Assembly: GCF_024385575.1 (NCBI RefSeq)
Contig: NZ_JANFMV010000001.1
Span: 1,517,681-1,581,680 of the forward strand
DNA: 64,000 nt
DNA from: Rhizobium sp. NRK18
Lineage (GTDB): Bacteria > Pseudomonadota > Alphaproteobacteria > Rhizobiales > Rhizobiaceae
Direction: 5' to 3'
Positions within the stretch are counted from its first letter, which is position 1. Each line of letters begins with the position of its first letter. This document shows, one piece after another, positions 18,929-26,554 of the stretch. Position numbers and translations under genes: made by a program. Under the pieces are notes generated by a model. The model saw only the letters and a program-made list of their open reading frames with translations, was not told the DNA's origin and made no database searches.

Positions 18929-19016
18929 TTATAAGTTAGAAGGTCAAAAAACCTCCAGAGGGGAACAGCTGGTGCGGCGGTACTGGGAGGAAAAAGACCG
19001 CCGTGTGCATCAGCTG
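18896..19016 (-). ncRNA. abcR: AbcR-type (alpha-r15 family) trans-acting small RNA
   Basis: About 121 nt, read on the minus strand from a predicted start near 19016. The 5' part forms a long hairpin: arm 18998-19016 pairs with arm 18966-18980 with a small bulge. Its loop (18981-18997) shows CCTCCCAGT on the RNA strand, an anti-Shine-Dalgarno type sequence. A second unpaired region carries CTGGAGGTTTTTTG, and a strong terminator closes the RNA. AbcR RNAs of rhizobia and Agrobacterium repress ABC-transporter mRNAs with Hfq and lie next to lsrB/vtlR; both structure and place fit. Several relatives have two tandem copies; I see one here. Family assignment rests on structure and context, not on an alignment. 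Confidence 0.72.
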
Positions 19017-19021
19017 TGTGC

Positions 19022-19087
19022 GATATGGTGCTTTTTTGTGCAGCCTTCAACCAATATTTGTGCATGACAGCCATGCAGTCGTTGCAT
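19022..19087 (-). promoter_or_regulatory. abcR promoter with LysR (LsrB) box
   Basis: On the minus strand, -35 TTGAAG (19045-19050) and -10 CATATC (19022-19027) are separated by exactly 17 bases. Upstream is the perfect palindrome ATGCA-N5-TGCAT (19073-19087), which contains T-N11-A, the LysR-family core. Its centre, about 19080, is near -64 relative to the predicted start, the classic activator position. LsrB, encoded just upstream, is the obvious candidate to bind. Confidence 0.7.
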
Positions 19088-19149
19088 CGCTAACAATTTC
19101 TAGCCCTTGAAACATCCGATAACCTCCATATGCCAGGGCCTGACGCCAC

Positions 19150-19176
19150 GGAAAAGCGTTTGCAAATCAAACGCTT
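19150..19176 (-). terminator. Terminator of the trxB-lsrB operon
   Basis: Perfect 9-bp inverted repeat AAGCGTTTG and CAAACGCTT with a 5-base loop, followed on the minus strand by TTTT-like sequence, 73 bases after the lsrB stop. Confidence 0.75.
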
Positions 19177-19248
19177 GATGTCGGATGGCCAAACACGCTC
19201 TGCGCAACGGTTCACAAGATTGCCGCATTCCGGCCTGTGAAAAAAGGA

Positions 19249-20151
19249 TCAGAAATTCCAGTTGCGCGCCTTGGCGACGATGAAATCGCGGAAAGCCTTC
19301 AGCTTGGCGGCGTTCTTCATCTCGTCCGGATAGCAGAAATAGGTATCGAAGGAGGGAACGTCTGCGCTGGTCACGAGCTGAATGAGGCCCGGATCGCGGC
19401 CGGCGATGTAGTCCGGCAGCATGGCAATGCCGATTCCTAGCAGGCAGGCGCGCTTGATCGACGTCAGGCTGTTGATCTGCAGATGGGGGAGGCGCGGATT
19501 GTCGGGCGAGCGCCCGGCGATTTCCAGCCAGTTGACGTTCAGGAGATAGTTCGGTGCCGGTTCGCCGAAGGTGATGACGCGGTGATTGTCGAGTTCTTCG
19601 ATGCTGCGCGGTTCGCCGTGCTTGTTGATGTAGGACGGCGCGGCATAGACGTGCATGTGCACGGTGAACAGCTTGCGCTGGATGAGATCCGATTGCTGCG
19701 GCTGGCGCAGGCGAATGGCGCAGTCGGCCTGGCGCATGTTCACGTCCAGCTCCTCATTGTCGAGAATCAACTGGACCTGCATGTCCGGATAAAGCTGCAG
19801 GAACTCCTGGACCTTGTCGGTGAGCCAGCCCTGGCCGAGGCCGACGGTCGTCGTCACCCGAAGCTTGCCGCTCGGCTTCTCGTTGGTCTCCGTCAACTGG
19901 GCGCGGGCAGTCTCGAGCTTCAGCAAGACCTCGTTGGCGGTGCGATAAAGAAGTTCGCCCTGTTCGGTCAGGATCAGTCCGCGCGCATGGCGATGAAAGA
20001 GCTTGACGCCGACTTCCATTTCCAGCGCGCTGACCTGACGGCTGATGGCGGATTGCGAAAGGTGCAGCTTGTCGGCCGCATGGGTGAAAGATCCGGCTTC
20101 GGCGGCTGCGTGGAAAATTCGCAGCTTGTCCCAATCGAGAGGTACACCCAC
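19249..20151 (-). CDS. lsrB: LysR-family regulator LsrB/VtlR
   Basis: A 300-residue LysR regulator. The helix-turn-helix is at about 8-60 (GSFTHAADKLHLSQSAISRQ) and the effector domain runs from about 95. Cysteines are at 144, 236 and 273, all in the effector domain; LsrB of Sinorhizobium is described as redox-responsive through conserved cysteines, so these are likely the sensing thiols. Orthologues (LsrB, VtlR) control LPS genes, oxidative-stress functions and AbcR RNAs. It lies 17 bases after trxB on the same strand, and upstream of the AbcR-like RNA. Identity is supported mostly by this neighbourhood and the protein's length and motifs. Confidence 0.8.
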   Translation of the reverse strand: MGVPLDWDKLRIFHAAAEAGSFTHAADKLHLSQSAISRQVSALEMEVGVKLFHRHARGLILTEQGELLYRTANEVLLKLETARAQLTETNEKPSGKLRVTTTVGLGQGWLTDKVQEFLQLYPDMQVQLILDNEELDVNMRQADCAIRLRQPQQSDLIQRKLFTVHMHVYAAPSYINKHGEPRSIEELDNHRVITFGEPAPNYLLNVNWLEIAGRSPDNPRLPHLQINSLTSIKRACLLGIGIAMLPDYIAGRDPGLIQLVTSADVPSFDTYFCYPDEMKNAAKLKAFRDFIVAKARNWNF

Positions 20152-20168
20152 CTGGCTCTACGCCTCCG

Positions 20169-21143
20169 TTATTCTGCTGCGATCGCCACCGGCTGATGGC
20201 CGGCGAGATAGCGTTCTGCCTCGAGGGCCGCCATGCAGCCCATGCCGGCTGCCGTGACCGCCTGGCGGTAGATGTCGTCCGTCACGTCGCCGGCGGCGAA
20301 CACGCCGTCGATGTCGGTCGCCGTCGAATCCGGGGCCGTCCACAGATAGCCGTTGGATTTCAGCTTCAGCTTGCCCTTGAAGAGCTCAGTCGCCGGGGCG
20401 TGGCCGATCGCGACGAAGACGCCGTCGGTGGCAACCTCGGTGATCTCGCCGGTCTTGACGTTCTTCAGCCTTGCGCCGGTCACGGTCGGCGGCAACGGGC
20501 CCTTGTTCTTCACGCCGGTGATCTCGTCCAGCGTCGAGTCCCAGATGACCTTGACGTTTTCCTTGGCAAACAGGCGTTCCTGCAGGATCTTTTCCGAGCG
20601 GAAGGCGTCGCGGCGGTGCACGACGGTGACCGACTTGGCGATGTTCGACAGATAGAGCGCCTCTTCGACGGCGGAGTTGCCACCGCCGACGACGATGACG
20701 TCGCGGTTACGGTAGAAGAAGCCGTCGCAGGTGGCGCAGGCCGAAACGCCGCCGCCCTGGAAGGTCTGCTCGCTCTCGATGCCGAGCCACTTGGCCTTCG
20801 CACCGGTGGCGATGATCAGCGTGTCTGCGGTCCACACGGTACCGGAATCGGTCTTGGCGGTGAACGGACGATGGGTAAGGTCGACCTCGGTGACGATGTC
20901 GGACACGAGCTCGGCGCCGACATGCTCGGCCTGCTGGCGCATCTGGTCCATCAGCCACGGACCCTGGACCGGATCGGCAAAGCCCGGATAGTTTTCGACG
21001 TCCGTGGTGATCATCAGCTGGCCGCCCTGTTCCATGCCGGCGATCAGCACCGGCGACAGCATGGCACGCGCGGCATAGACCGCCGCCGTATAGCCGGCCG
21101 GGCCGGACCCGATAATCAAGACCTTGGTATGACGCACGGTCAT
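20169..21143 (-). CDS. trxB: Thioredoxin reductase
   Basis: A 324-residue FAD enzyme that passes electrons from NADPH to thioredoxin. FAD motif GSGPAGYTAA at 12-21; redox pair Cys136 and Cys139 in ACATCDG; NADPH motif VGGGNSAVEEA followed by HRRDAFR; C-terminal FAD motif GVFAAGDVTDD. The ATG at 21143 follows AAAGGAAA, so the frame's earlier ATG at 21161 is not used. It is followed after 17 bases by lsrB, giving a redox enzyme plus redox regulator operon. Its 5' end and promoter are duplicated near 24.1 kb. Confidence 0.95.
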   Translation of the reverse strand: MTVRHTKVLIIGSGPAGYTAAVYAARAMLSPVLIAGMEQGGQLMITTDVENYPGFADPVQGPWLMDQMRQQAEHVGAELVSDIVTEVDLTHRPFTAKTDSGTVWTADTLIIATGAKAKWLGIESEQTFQGGGVSACATCDGFFYRNRDVIVVGGGNSAVEEALYLSNIAKSVTVVHRRDAFRSEKILQERLFAKENVKVIWDSTLDEITGVKNKGPLPPTVTGARLKNVKTGEITEVATDGVFVAIGHAPATELFKGKLKLKSNGYLWTAPDSTATDIDGVFAAGDVTDDIYRQAVTAAGMGCMAALEAERYLAGHQPVAIAAE

Positions 21144-21296
21144 GGCATTTCCTTTCAACACCCTTCAACGGAGCGGCGCATCATAAACGACAGGCGCCAG
21201 CACCCGGAGGCAAATCCGACCAAATATCCAGCTTCATTTATGAATGCTTGCCGTGTTTATTCAAGGGCGGGGTATGGGTTACCAACAGGGAAGGGG
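21064..21296. repeat. Direct repeat, copy A: trxB 5' end and upstream region
   Basis: Matches 24088-24318 in the same orientation at roughly 85-90 percent by eye. It spans the first 26 codons of trxB and about 150 bases upstream, ending with TTACCAACAGGGAAGGGG. Further in, trxB 20912-20960 also matches 24041-24080. Confidence 0.88.
21237..21264 (-). promoter_or_regulatory. Promoter of trxB
   Basis: Minus strand -35 TTGAAT (21259-21264), 16-base spacer, -10 CATAAA (21237-21242), about 95 bases upstream of the start codon. In the duplicated copy the -10 survives but the -35 has changed to CTGATT. Confidence 0.55.
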
Positions 21297-21361
21297 TGTC
21301 ACAATCGAGGCGTAGTGATTGCGATTTGACAATTTGAAAAAGTTCTTCGGGTAGTATCTTG

Positions 21362-22348
21362 CTAAAGATTGATGTTGAAACGGCGCAGCCTGCGGCTAAG
21401 CTTGTCTATTGTCGCATCGCCTGCCGACGCAAGATAAGAATAGCCTTCGACGTCACCGGTGAGTGCTGAACCAATGATTCTTGTCAGTCCCATGATCTTA
21501 TCAAGCTGGTGAACGCTCATTCTGTCGTTCATTTTACACAAGCTTTGATAAATGTCAGATGTAATCGGGGCCTCAAAAAAGCATTTGTTTCCATGGAAAT
21601 ACAGTACCTTATCGGATTGAGCCCTTCTCCATATCGTTTCCCCATCCGTAGTCGCTAAGTTGGCATTGCTATCCGTTGTCAGTTCGAAAAAGTCCTCCAG
21701 GAGATTCTCACCATCCCAAGCAGAGATTTTGCTCTTAGTTGGATCTTTGGGGAGAATGTGAGCAAATGAAAGTTCATTGCCGTTGACGGTTTCCAATTGT
21801 AACGCCGTTTTCGAACGCTTGATCCGAAACTTTCTGTCTTCGATTCTGTGTTGCATCAGTTTTCTTGTCGCAGACAAAAAGTGAGTTGCTACGCCAAAAT
21901 GCATGAACTTAAAGTGCATAGCTTTTTTTGAAACCTTCGCGAAATTCTCCAGCGGTTGCAGGTTTGGCATGTATGGCCAGTCTTCAAGAGAAAACATCTG
22001 AAATTTACGCGATAACCTTCTGGCCTTCGTATATTGAAATAAAGATGAGATAACTGGCGTGTCACAAAAATTGATGGCGTTTGGATACATTTCTAGAGCT
22101 GAAGTCTGAAGGTCAAGCATTATTTCCGCTGGCGCGCAATTCAAAATAAGTTCATAATTCTCTTTCAGCTCAGAAGAGCTGTTTAATTGTTCTATGTCGC
22201 TGAGTATTCCAGAATATTCAGGAGTTGACTTGCGCAATATACAGATATTTTTTGGCTCTATAGAGCAGCACTTAAGTGCTGGTATTATGAACTCCTTAAC
22301 TCGCCAGCCGGCGCCAATAATCAAAAATTTCTTGTCTATTTTTTCCAT
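21362..22348 (-). CDS. Gfo/Idh/MocA-like NAD(P)-binding oxidoreductase
   Basis: A 328-residue protein with an N-terminal Rossmann motif FLIIGAGWRVKEFIIPALK (8-26) and a segment NFCDTPVISS that sits where Gfo/Idh enzymes have their EKP-like motif. The C-terminal half is compatible with the mixed sheet of the family but is divergent. Base composition is much more AT-rich than the flanks, and codon use differs, which suggests transfer. It starts 6 bases after the flavoprotein gene's stop, so the two are co-translated. A sugar or cyclitol substrate linked to the neighbouring polysaccharide genes is plausible but unproven. Confidence 0.62.
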   Translation of the reverse strand: MEKIDKKFLIIGAGWRVKEFIIPALKCCSIEPKNICILRKSTPEYSGILSDIEQLNSSSELKENYELILNCAPAEIMLDLQTSALEMYPNAINFCDTPVISSLFQYTKARRLSRKFQMFSLEDWPYMPNLQPLENFAKVSKKAMHFKFMHFGVATHFLSATRKLMQHRIEDRKFRIKRSKTALQLETVNGNELSFAHILPKDPTKSKISAWDGENLLEDFFELTTDSNANLATTDGETIWRRAQSDKVLYFHGNKCFFEAPITSDIYQSLCKMNDRMSVHQLDKIMGLTRIIGSALTGDVEGYSYLASAGDATIDKLSRRLRRFNINL

Positions 22349-22354
22349 GATGAG

Positions 22355-23686
22355 TCACAATAAGCGGTGTACGATGTGATTACCCAGTGCAGCGACGGTC
22401 ATCGTTGGATTGGCCGAACCGCAAACCGGGAATGCGGAAGACGAAGCGCAGAATATATTTTCAAACTTTGATACGCGGCCCTCAGCGGTGAGCTCCCAAT
22501 CCTCCTTCGGGAATTTTGAAAGGGGGGTCGTGCCGGCCGGGTGGCTGGATGCGCGAAGCGGTACCCAGGCCAATCTTTCGACGCGTCCGAATGCCATCTC
22601 AATTCGGGGGATGAAGAGGTCGAGGAAGCGGTCAAGCATACGCCTCGTATTTCCGTTGATCCGCCAGTTGGCGCGCGTGAAGGGTTCCACCTCCAAGCGA
22701 TTGTCAGCTTCCGGGAATTGATCAACATTAACAATCAGCGAAACGCTACGTCGGTTGTACCAGTGTGCCAATTTTGCGCCATAGCCAGATTGGCCCCAAA
22801 GAAATATAGTTGAATTTGGCAGCCCTGTTTTCAGGAGTTCCTCTTCCGGCAAGGCCAGCGCAAACCGGATATACGGGTGAGTTGGACTCAGTATTGCGTC
22901 GAGACAATCTAGGTTTTTGCGCGGTATGAGCTTTCCAATCGGACCTTTCGGATGATCCATGTATCCTGTGTATTTGGTATTTTTTGAACATGGCGCTTTT
23001 GATATTAAGGCGGAGATGAGCTCTGTCGAGCCAATGCATCCTGCTGCTATAAGGTGATTATGTGCGGAAACCTCCAGTGGGTTCGAGGTGTCATGGCGAA
23101 TGCGCGCGCTCCTGACAGAACCTTTGTCCGCTAGAAATTCAATTGAGGTGGCACCCTCATAAAGCGACACCTTGGAGGTCGCCTGTAAGTCTATCCAGCG
23201 CTGTTTCAGACGTGTGACTTCATGTTCTTGGGCAAACGGGACTACTCTGATGCCACAAGATTGCAATTCTTTGAAGCTTTCCAGCAGCTGTGGCTCTGTG
23301 AAGGTTGAGAAGCCGAACAATTTCTCGACCACCTGATAGTTCTGTCGCATGTCTTGATAGGAAATTGGCCATTTGCGGCCGCTAATTTCTCTATCAAAGT
23401 CAATCGCATCAAGCGGTCGCCACTTTCCCGACCACATTGCGGAAGTTCCGCCCAAGCCGACGAAACGAGGCGAATGCGAGAATTTCTTTAAGTCCGCCGC
23501 CCCGAAGTCAAAACCACCCGAGCGAATGGGCTCCCAATTTCCAGAAACTTGAGACATTTCGAGGGACTGCTTCAGGCTGTCTCGCCCACCCTTGTCGATA
23601 ACCGCAACCTTTAATCCGCGTCGGACTGCAGCCTGGGCGGCGGCGTAAGCGGCGAATCCGGAACCGTAAATCGCCAAATCATACAT
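22355..23686 (-). CDS. GMC-type FAD-dependent oxidoreductase
   Basis: A 443-residue flavoprotein. The N-terminal dinucleotide motif is YGSGFAAYAAAQAAVRRG (7-24), with Ala in place of the third Gly, followed by VIDKG. GLGGTSAMWSGKW fits the FAD-covering loop. The C-terminal catalytic region has SSHPAGT (His382) and GSANPTMTVAALGNHI (Asn426), the GMC His/Asn pair. No signal peptide, so cytoplasmic. The ATG at 23686 follows AAGGAGTAAATTG. Shorter than most GMC enzymes (500-600 residues). It is paired with a Gfo/Idh-like gene and is AT-rich like it. It may oxidise a hydroxyl group of a sugar or cyclitol for surface polysaccharide; this is inference. Confidence 0.75.
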   Translation of the reverse strand: MYDLAIYGSGFAAYAAAQAAVRRGLKVAVIDKGGRDSLKQSLEMSQVSGNWEPIRSGGFDFGAADLKKFSHSPRFVGLGGTSAMWSGKWRPLDAIDFDREISGRKWPISYQDMRQNYQVVEKLFGFSTFTEPQLLESFKELQSCGIRVVPFAQEHEVTRLKQRWIDLQATSKVSLYEGATSIEFLADKGSVRSARIRHDTSNPLEVSAHNHLIAAGCIGSTELISALISKAPCSKNTKYTGYMDHPKGPIGKLIPRKNLDCLDAILSPTHPYIRFALALPEEELLKTGLPNSTIFLWGQSGYGAKLAHWYNRRSVSLIVNVDQFPEADNRLEVEPFTRANWRINGNTRRMLDRFLDLFIPRIEMAFGRVERLAWVPLRASSHPAGTTPLSKFPKEDWELTAEGRVSKFENIFCASSSAFPVCGSANPTMTVAALGNHIVHRLL

Positions 23687-24040
23687 CAATTTACTCCTTG
23701 CGCCCTTATTTGTTTCGAACAATCAGATATTTTGTCAGTTTTGGCGGTTTACTTTACAGAGCATGTCTGGAAGTGTGCGGGTGCTGAGAAATTAATCCAC
23801 TGTTTCCATAAATGTTCATTTTAGACAGTATTTCTGTCGAGTGAAATCACTCCGATGTATTTGCGTTGGGAAAGGGGTATTTGAAGCGAGGTCGCGAGCT
23901 GCTGGAAATTAAAGTTTGTTTATCATAAGCGGTCCGAAAATAATGGACGCGATTATAACGCTAGAAAAATAATGTCGATCGTCGTCGCGATGATATGACC
24001 ACATCATTCGCGAATGCAGAAATGTGTTCATATACAAATT

Positions 24041-24166
24041 CGGCGCCCAAAGGCTCGGCCTGCTGGATCATCAGCCGCGGCGTTTGGTGCGCGCAGCATA
24101 GATTGCCGCCGTATAGCCTGCCGATCCGGACCCGATAATCAAGGCCTTGGTATCACGCACGGTCAT
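24041..24166 (-). pseudogene. Truncated trxB remnant
   Basis: Starting at ATG 24166 the frame reads MTVRDTKALIIGSGSAGYTA and AIYAARTKRRG, then TGA at 24071-24073. The first 26 codons match the intact trxB. The sequence then jumps to the region encoding LMDQ...QAEHVGAEL, so about 40 codons are deleted, and similarity ends near 24041. The ribosome site AAAGGAAA is kept. It cannot make thioredoxin reductase. Confidence 0.88.
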
Positions 24167-24318
24167 GGCATTTCCTTTCAAGGCCCTTCAACGGGACGGA
24201 ACATCATAGGCGACCGGCGCCAGCACCCTGAGGCAAAGCCGACCAAATATCCACCTTCATTTATGAATGCTTGCCGAATTTAATCAGGGGTGGGTATGGG
24301 TTACCAACAGGGAAGGGG
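24088..24318. repeat. Direct repeat, copy B
   Basis: Second copy of the trxB 5' region (see 21064-21296), same orientation. Differences are spread evenly, including loss of the -35 box, as expected of an older or diverged copy. Confidence 0.88.
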
Positions 24319-24386
24319 GATTGAATTTCGTTTCAACCATGTGCTTGTTGTGAAATCTCGCCGCATCTGTTAATTCGATTTCTCTA

Positions 24387-25421
24387 ATGACCAAGGCCAT
24401 ACAATACCCCTTTGGATCGCCCCGCGACGAGACCAAAGTTGCCAGTTCATCGTTCCTGCAATTGCTTTTCGCGCGCCTGGAGACACGGCGCATTCGTCGT
24501 CGCGAAAAGCGGATGGCACTCGACATTGAGATGCGTTGCGAACGGAAAGGGGGGCCTTCCAAGCTTTCGGCATCCGACATGCCGCTGATATTTCTGACGC
24601 GCAACGATCGAAGGTACCTTCCGTCATTCCTCGCGCATTATCGCACATTGGGCGTGACGCGCTTCATATGTGTCGATGATCAGTCTTCCGACGGCACGTC
24701 GGAGTTTCTGGCAGATCAACCGGATGTCGATCTCTGGACTTCCCCCGTCCGATACAAGGAAGCACGACGGGGCCGTTTGTGGCGGATGCAGCTGTTCGCG
24801 ACCTATGGAAAAGGGCGGTGGTACGTCAATGTTGATTCAGACGAATATCTCCTCTTCCGGGACTGTGGAACGCTTTCGCTGAAGGAGCTTGCAGCCAGGC
24901 TGGAAAGCAATGGCGAGTGGAGGCTTGCTGCGCCCATGCTCGACATGTTCCCGGCTGGCAACATGTCGGGAGCGACTTTCGACGGGACGTCGGAGCGCAT
25001 GCCATGGGAAGTGGCTGATCATTTCGATGCGGAAGGCTATCGTTTGTCTCTCGGCAAACGAGGTCTTCATCTGCGTGGAGGATTGCGTCACCGGAAATTC
25101 GGTACGGCAGTCGAGCTCATGAAGTACCCGCTGGTCTATTGGGATGAGTCTTGCAGCCTTGTAACCAGTATCCATAGCCCCGCGCCGTTCGTTCGAAACT
25201 TCATTCCTATTCGCGGCGTTCTTCTCCATTTTAAGTTCTTTTCCGATTATCGTCGGCAGATCCAGGAAACGGTGCAGGACGAACAGCATTTCGGGAATGC
25301 CGCGGCATACCGCGAGATGTTGGAACAGGTCGAAAGTGAAACGTACGTCACTTTTCATGACGATGTGTCACGTCGCTTCGAGGGGGTCGATCAATTGGCG
25401 AGTCTCGGCTTCATGCAATGA
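24387..25421 (+). CDS. Glycosyltransferase family 2-like protein
   Basis: A 344-residue predicted cytoplasmic glycosyltransferase with the GT-A start MPLIFLTRNDRRYLPSFL (about 65-82), the nucleotide-binding VDDQSSDGTSEFL, and a DxD-type motif in WYVNVDSDEYLLF. This arrangement matches the GT2_4/GT92-like group. It is the first of a plus-strand series of polysaccharide genes, 68 bases after the trxB repeat. The ATG at 24387 has no good ribosome site; a later in-frame ATG near residue 43 is possible. The N-terminal 55 residues are basic and not conserved in the fold. Confidence 0.77.
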   Translation: MTKAIQYPFGSPRDETKVASSSFLQLLFARLETRRIRRREKRMALDIEMRCERKGGPSKLSASDMPLIFLTRNDRRYLPSFLAHYRTLGVTRFICVDDQSSDGTSEFLADQPDVDLWTSPVRYKEARRGRLWRMQLFATYGKGRWYVNVDSDEYLLFRDCGTLSLKELAARLESNGEWRLAAPMLDMFPAGNMSGATFDGTSERMPWEVADHFDAEGYRLSLGKRGLHLRGGLRHRKFGTAVELMKYPLVYWDESCSLVTSIHSPAPFVRNFIPIRGVLLHFKFFSDYRRQIQETVQDEQHFGNAAAYREMLEQVESETYVTFHDDVSRRFEGVDQLASLGFMQ

Positions 25422-25786
25422 TCCAGTCGGTTTCTCCGCGATGTATGCAGGCAGTTTCCATGGGTTGCCTGTGGATCAGCTTCGAATAAATTCGCCCTAT
25501 TTGCCGGTATTCCGCTTGCGCGTGTATCGCCCATTATATCCGACCAAATTTGGGGCATACGCGACTTGGCGTTGCAGTGACGTACCCTTGATGGTACTCG
25601 CTTTTCCCATGCAAGCCGTCCGTCTCGAGCGCCACTACCAACCATCAGACAGCCCGTTATTGCATTCCGGAAGAATATTGCCTTTACCGAACCGCGGTGA
25701 AGGGTGTTGATTTTTGATTGGGCAATGCTTGGGTTGTTGCCCGGATAATGCACGTATAAATGTTAACCAGAATTGGGTGAAGTCGG
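25422..25786. other. Intergenic region in the polysaccharide cluster
   Basis: These 365 bases have no credible gene. A hairpin GGGCAA (25720-25725) with TTGCCC (25737-25742) lies about 45 bases before the next gene and lacks a T run. The rest resembles decayed coding DNA in composition, but I cannot name a source. Confidence 0.4.
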
Positions 25787-26503
25787 ATGTCATCGCGCGG
25801 TGCAATATACATCGCATTTGGAGAGCAGCATATTCGCGAGGCGCTTCATTCAGCGGCGTCCTTGAAGCGGCATAATAATCTCTCAGTCACTCTTTTTGCT
25901 GATGCAAAGGTTGATGACCGCAATATCGATGATCTTATCTTGATAAACCCAAGTCACAAGAGGGCAAAAGTCGACTACATCAGTCAAAGTCCCTATGATT
26001 ATACAATATACCTCGACAACGACACCGAAATTCTCGAAAATATAGACGATGATCTCAGTATTCTAGATCGATTTGACATCGCCTGCGCGCAGGACTTCTC
26101 GCGAAAATCGAGCCGCTGGGCGAGCGTCATCGAAAGCTATAGAGATATTCCCTATGTCTTCCCGGAGTTCAATTCGGGCGTCATCTTCTTCAGGAACAAC
26201 CCGGCTGTGACGGAGTTCTTCGCCCTCTGGGCCTCACGGTTCTACGAGCACATGGAAAAGAGCAAGGGGCAGGATCAGGCGTCCTTTCGCATCGCATTGT
26301 GGGAAAGCGATCTCCGCATCCATTCGCTGCCACCGGAATTCAATGTCCGCAATCTCCGGATCAGGGACAAGATGGTCAAGCGGCAGAAGGGGCCGAAGGA
26401 CGCCATGCTGCTGAAACCGCGCATATATCACTGGCATGGACTGGATCGTATGACGCCGCTTAAAAGGCTGTTGCGCAAATACAGGCCGATGAAGGTATTC
26501 TGA
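25787..26503 (+). CDS. Glycosyltransferase (GT8/GT77-like nucleotide-sugar fold)
   Basis: A 238-residue GT-A-fold protein. The N-terminal strand AIYIAFGEQHIREALHSAASLK is followed by the metal-binding motif YLDNDTEIL and EFNSGVIFFRNN, a pattern typical of the GT8/GT77-type retaining transferases. The C-terminus has KPRIYHWHGLDR, in the place where GT8 proteins have their HxxG-type metal ligand. The protein is soluble. The base composition of the first third is AT-rich. It follows a 365-base gap and precedes the ATP-grasp gene by 51 bases. Donor and acceptor unknown. Confidence 0.7.
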   Translation: MSSRGAIYIAFGEQHIREALHSAASLKRHNNLSVTLFADAKVDDRNIDDLILINPSHKRAKVDYISQSPYDYTIYLDNDTEILENIDDDLSILDRFDIACAQDFSRKSSRWASVIESYRDIPYVFPEFNSGVIFFRNNPAVTEFFALWASRFYEHMEKSKGQDQASFRIALWESDLRIHSLPPEFNVRNLRIRDKMVKRQKGPKDAMLLKPRIYHWHGLDRMTPLKRLLRKYRPMKVF

Positions 26504-26554
26504 TTGGCGGAAATGGTAATTTTTATCGGGTTGTTCTGCTGCGTCGTGAGATAA

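Larger units (their letters stand above)
23687..24386. other. AT-rich intergenic region carrying a trxB relic
   Basis: About 700 bases without an intact gene. The left part (to about 24040) is AT-rich and should hold the promoter of the minus-strand flavoprotein gene. The right part is repeat copy B, the decayed trxB 5' end and promoter region. No transposase, att site or tRNA was seen at either edge. Confidence 0.7.

Noticed and set aside
18799..19074. 91-codon minus-strand frame over the AbcR-like RNA
   Set aside because: It lies across the RNA hairpins, promoter and terminator, has no ribosome site and no resemblance to known proteins.
24001..24386. Insertion sequence or integrase site at the edge of the inserted module
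   Set aside because: No transposase frame, terminal inverted repeat or tRNA end was found. The only repeat is the duplicated trxB segment.
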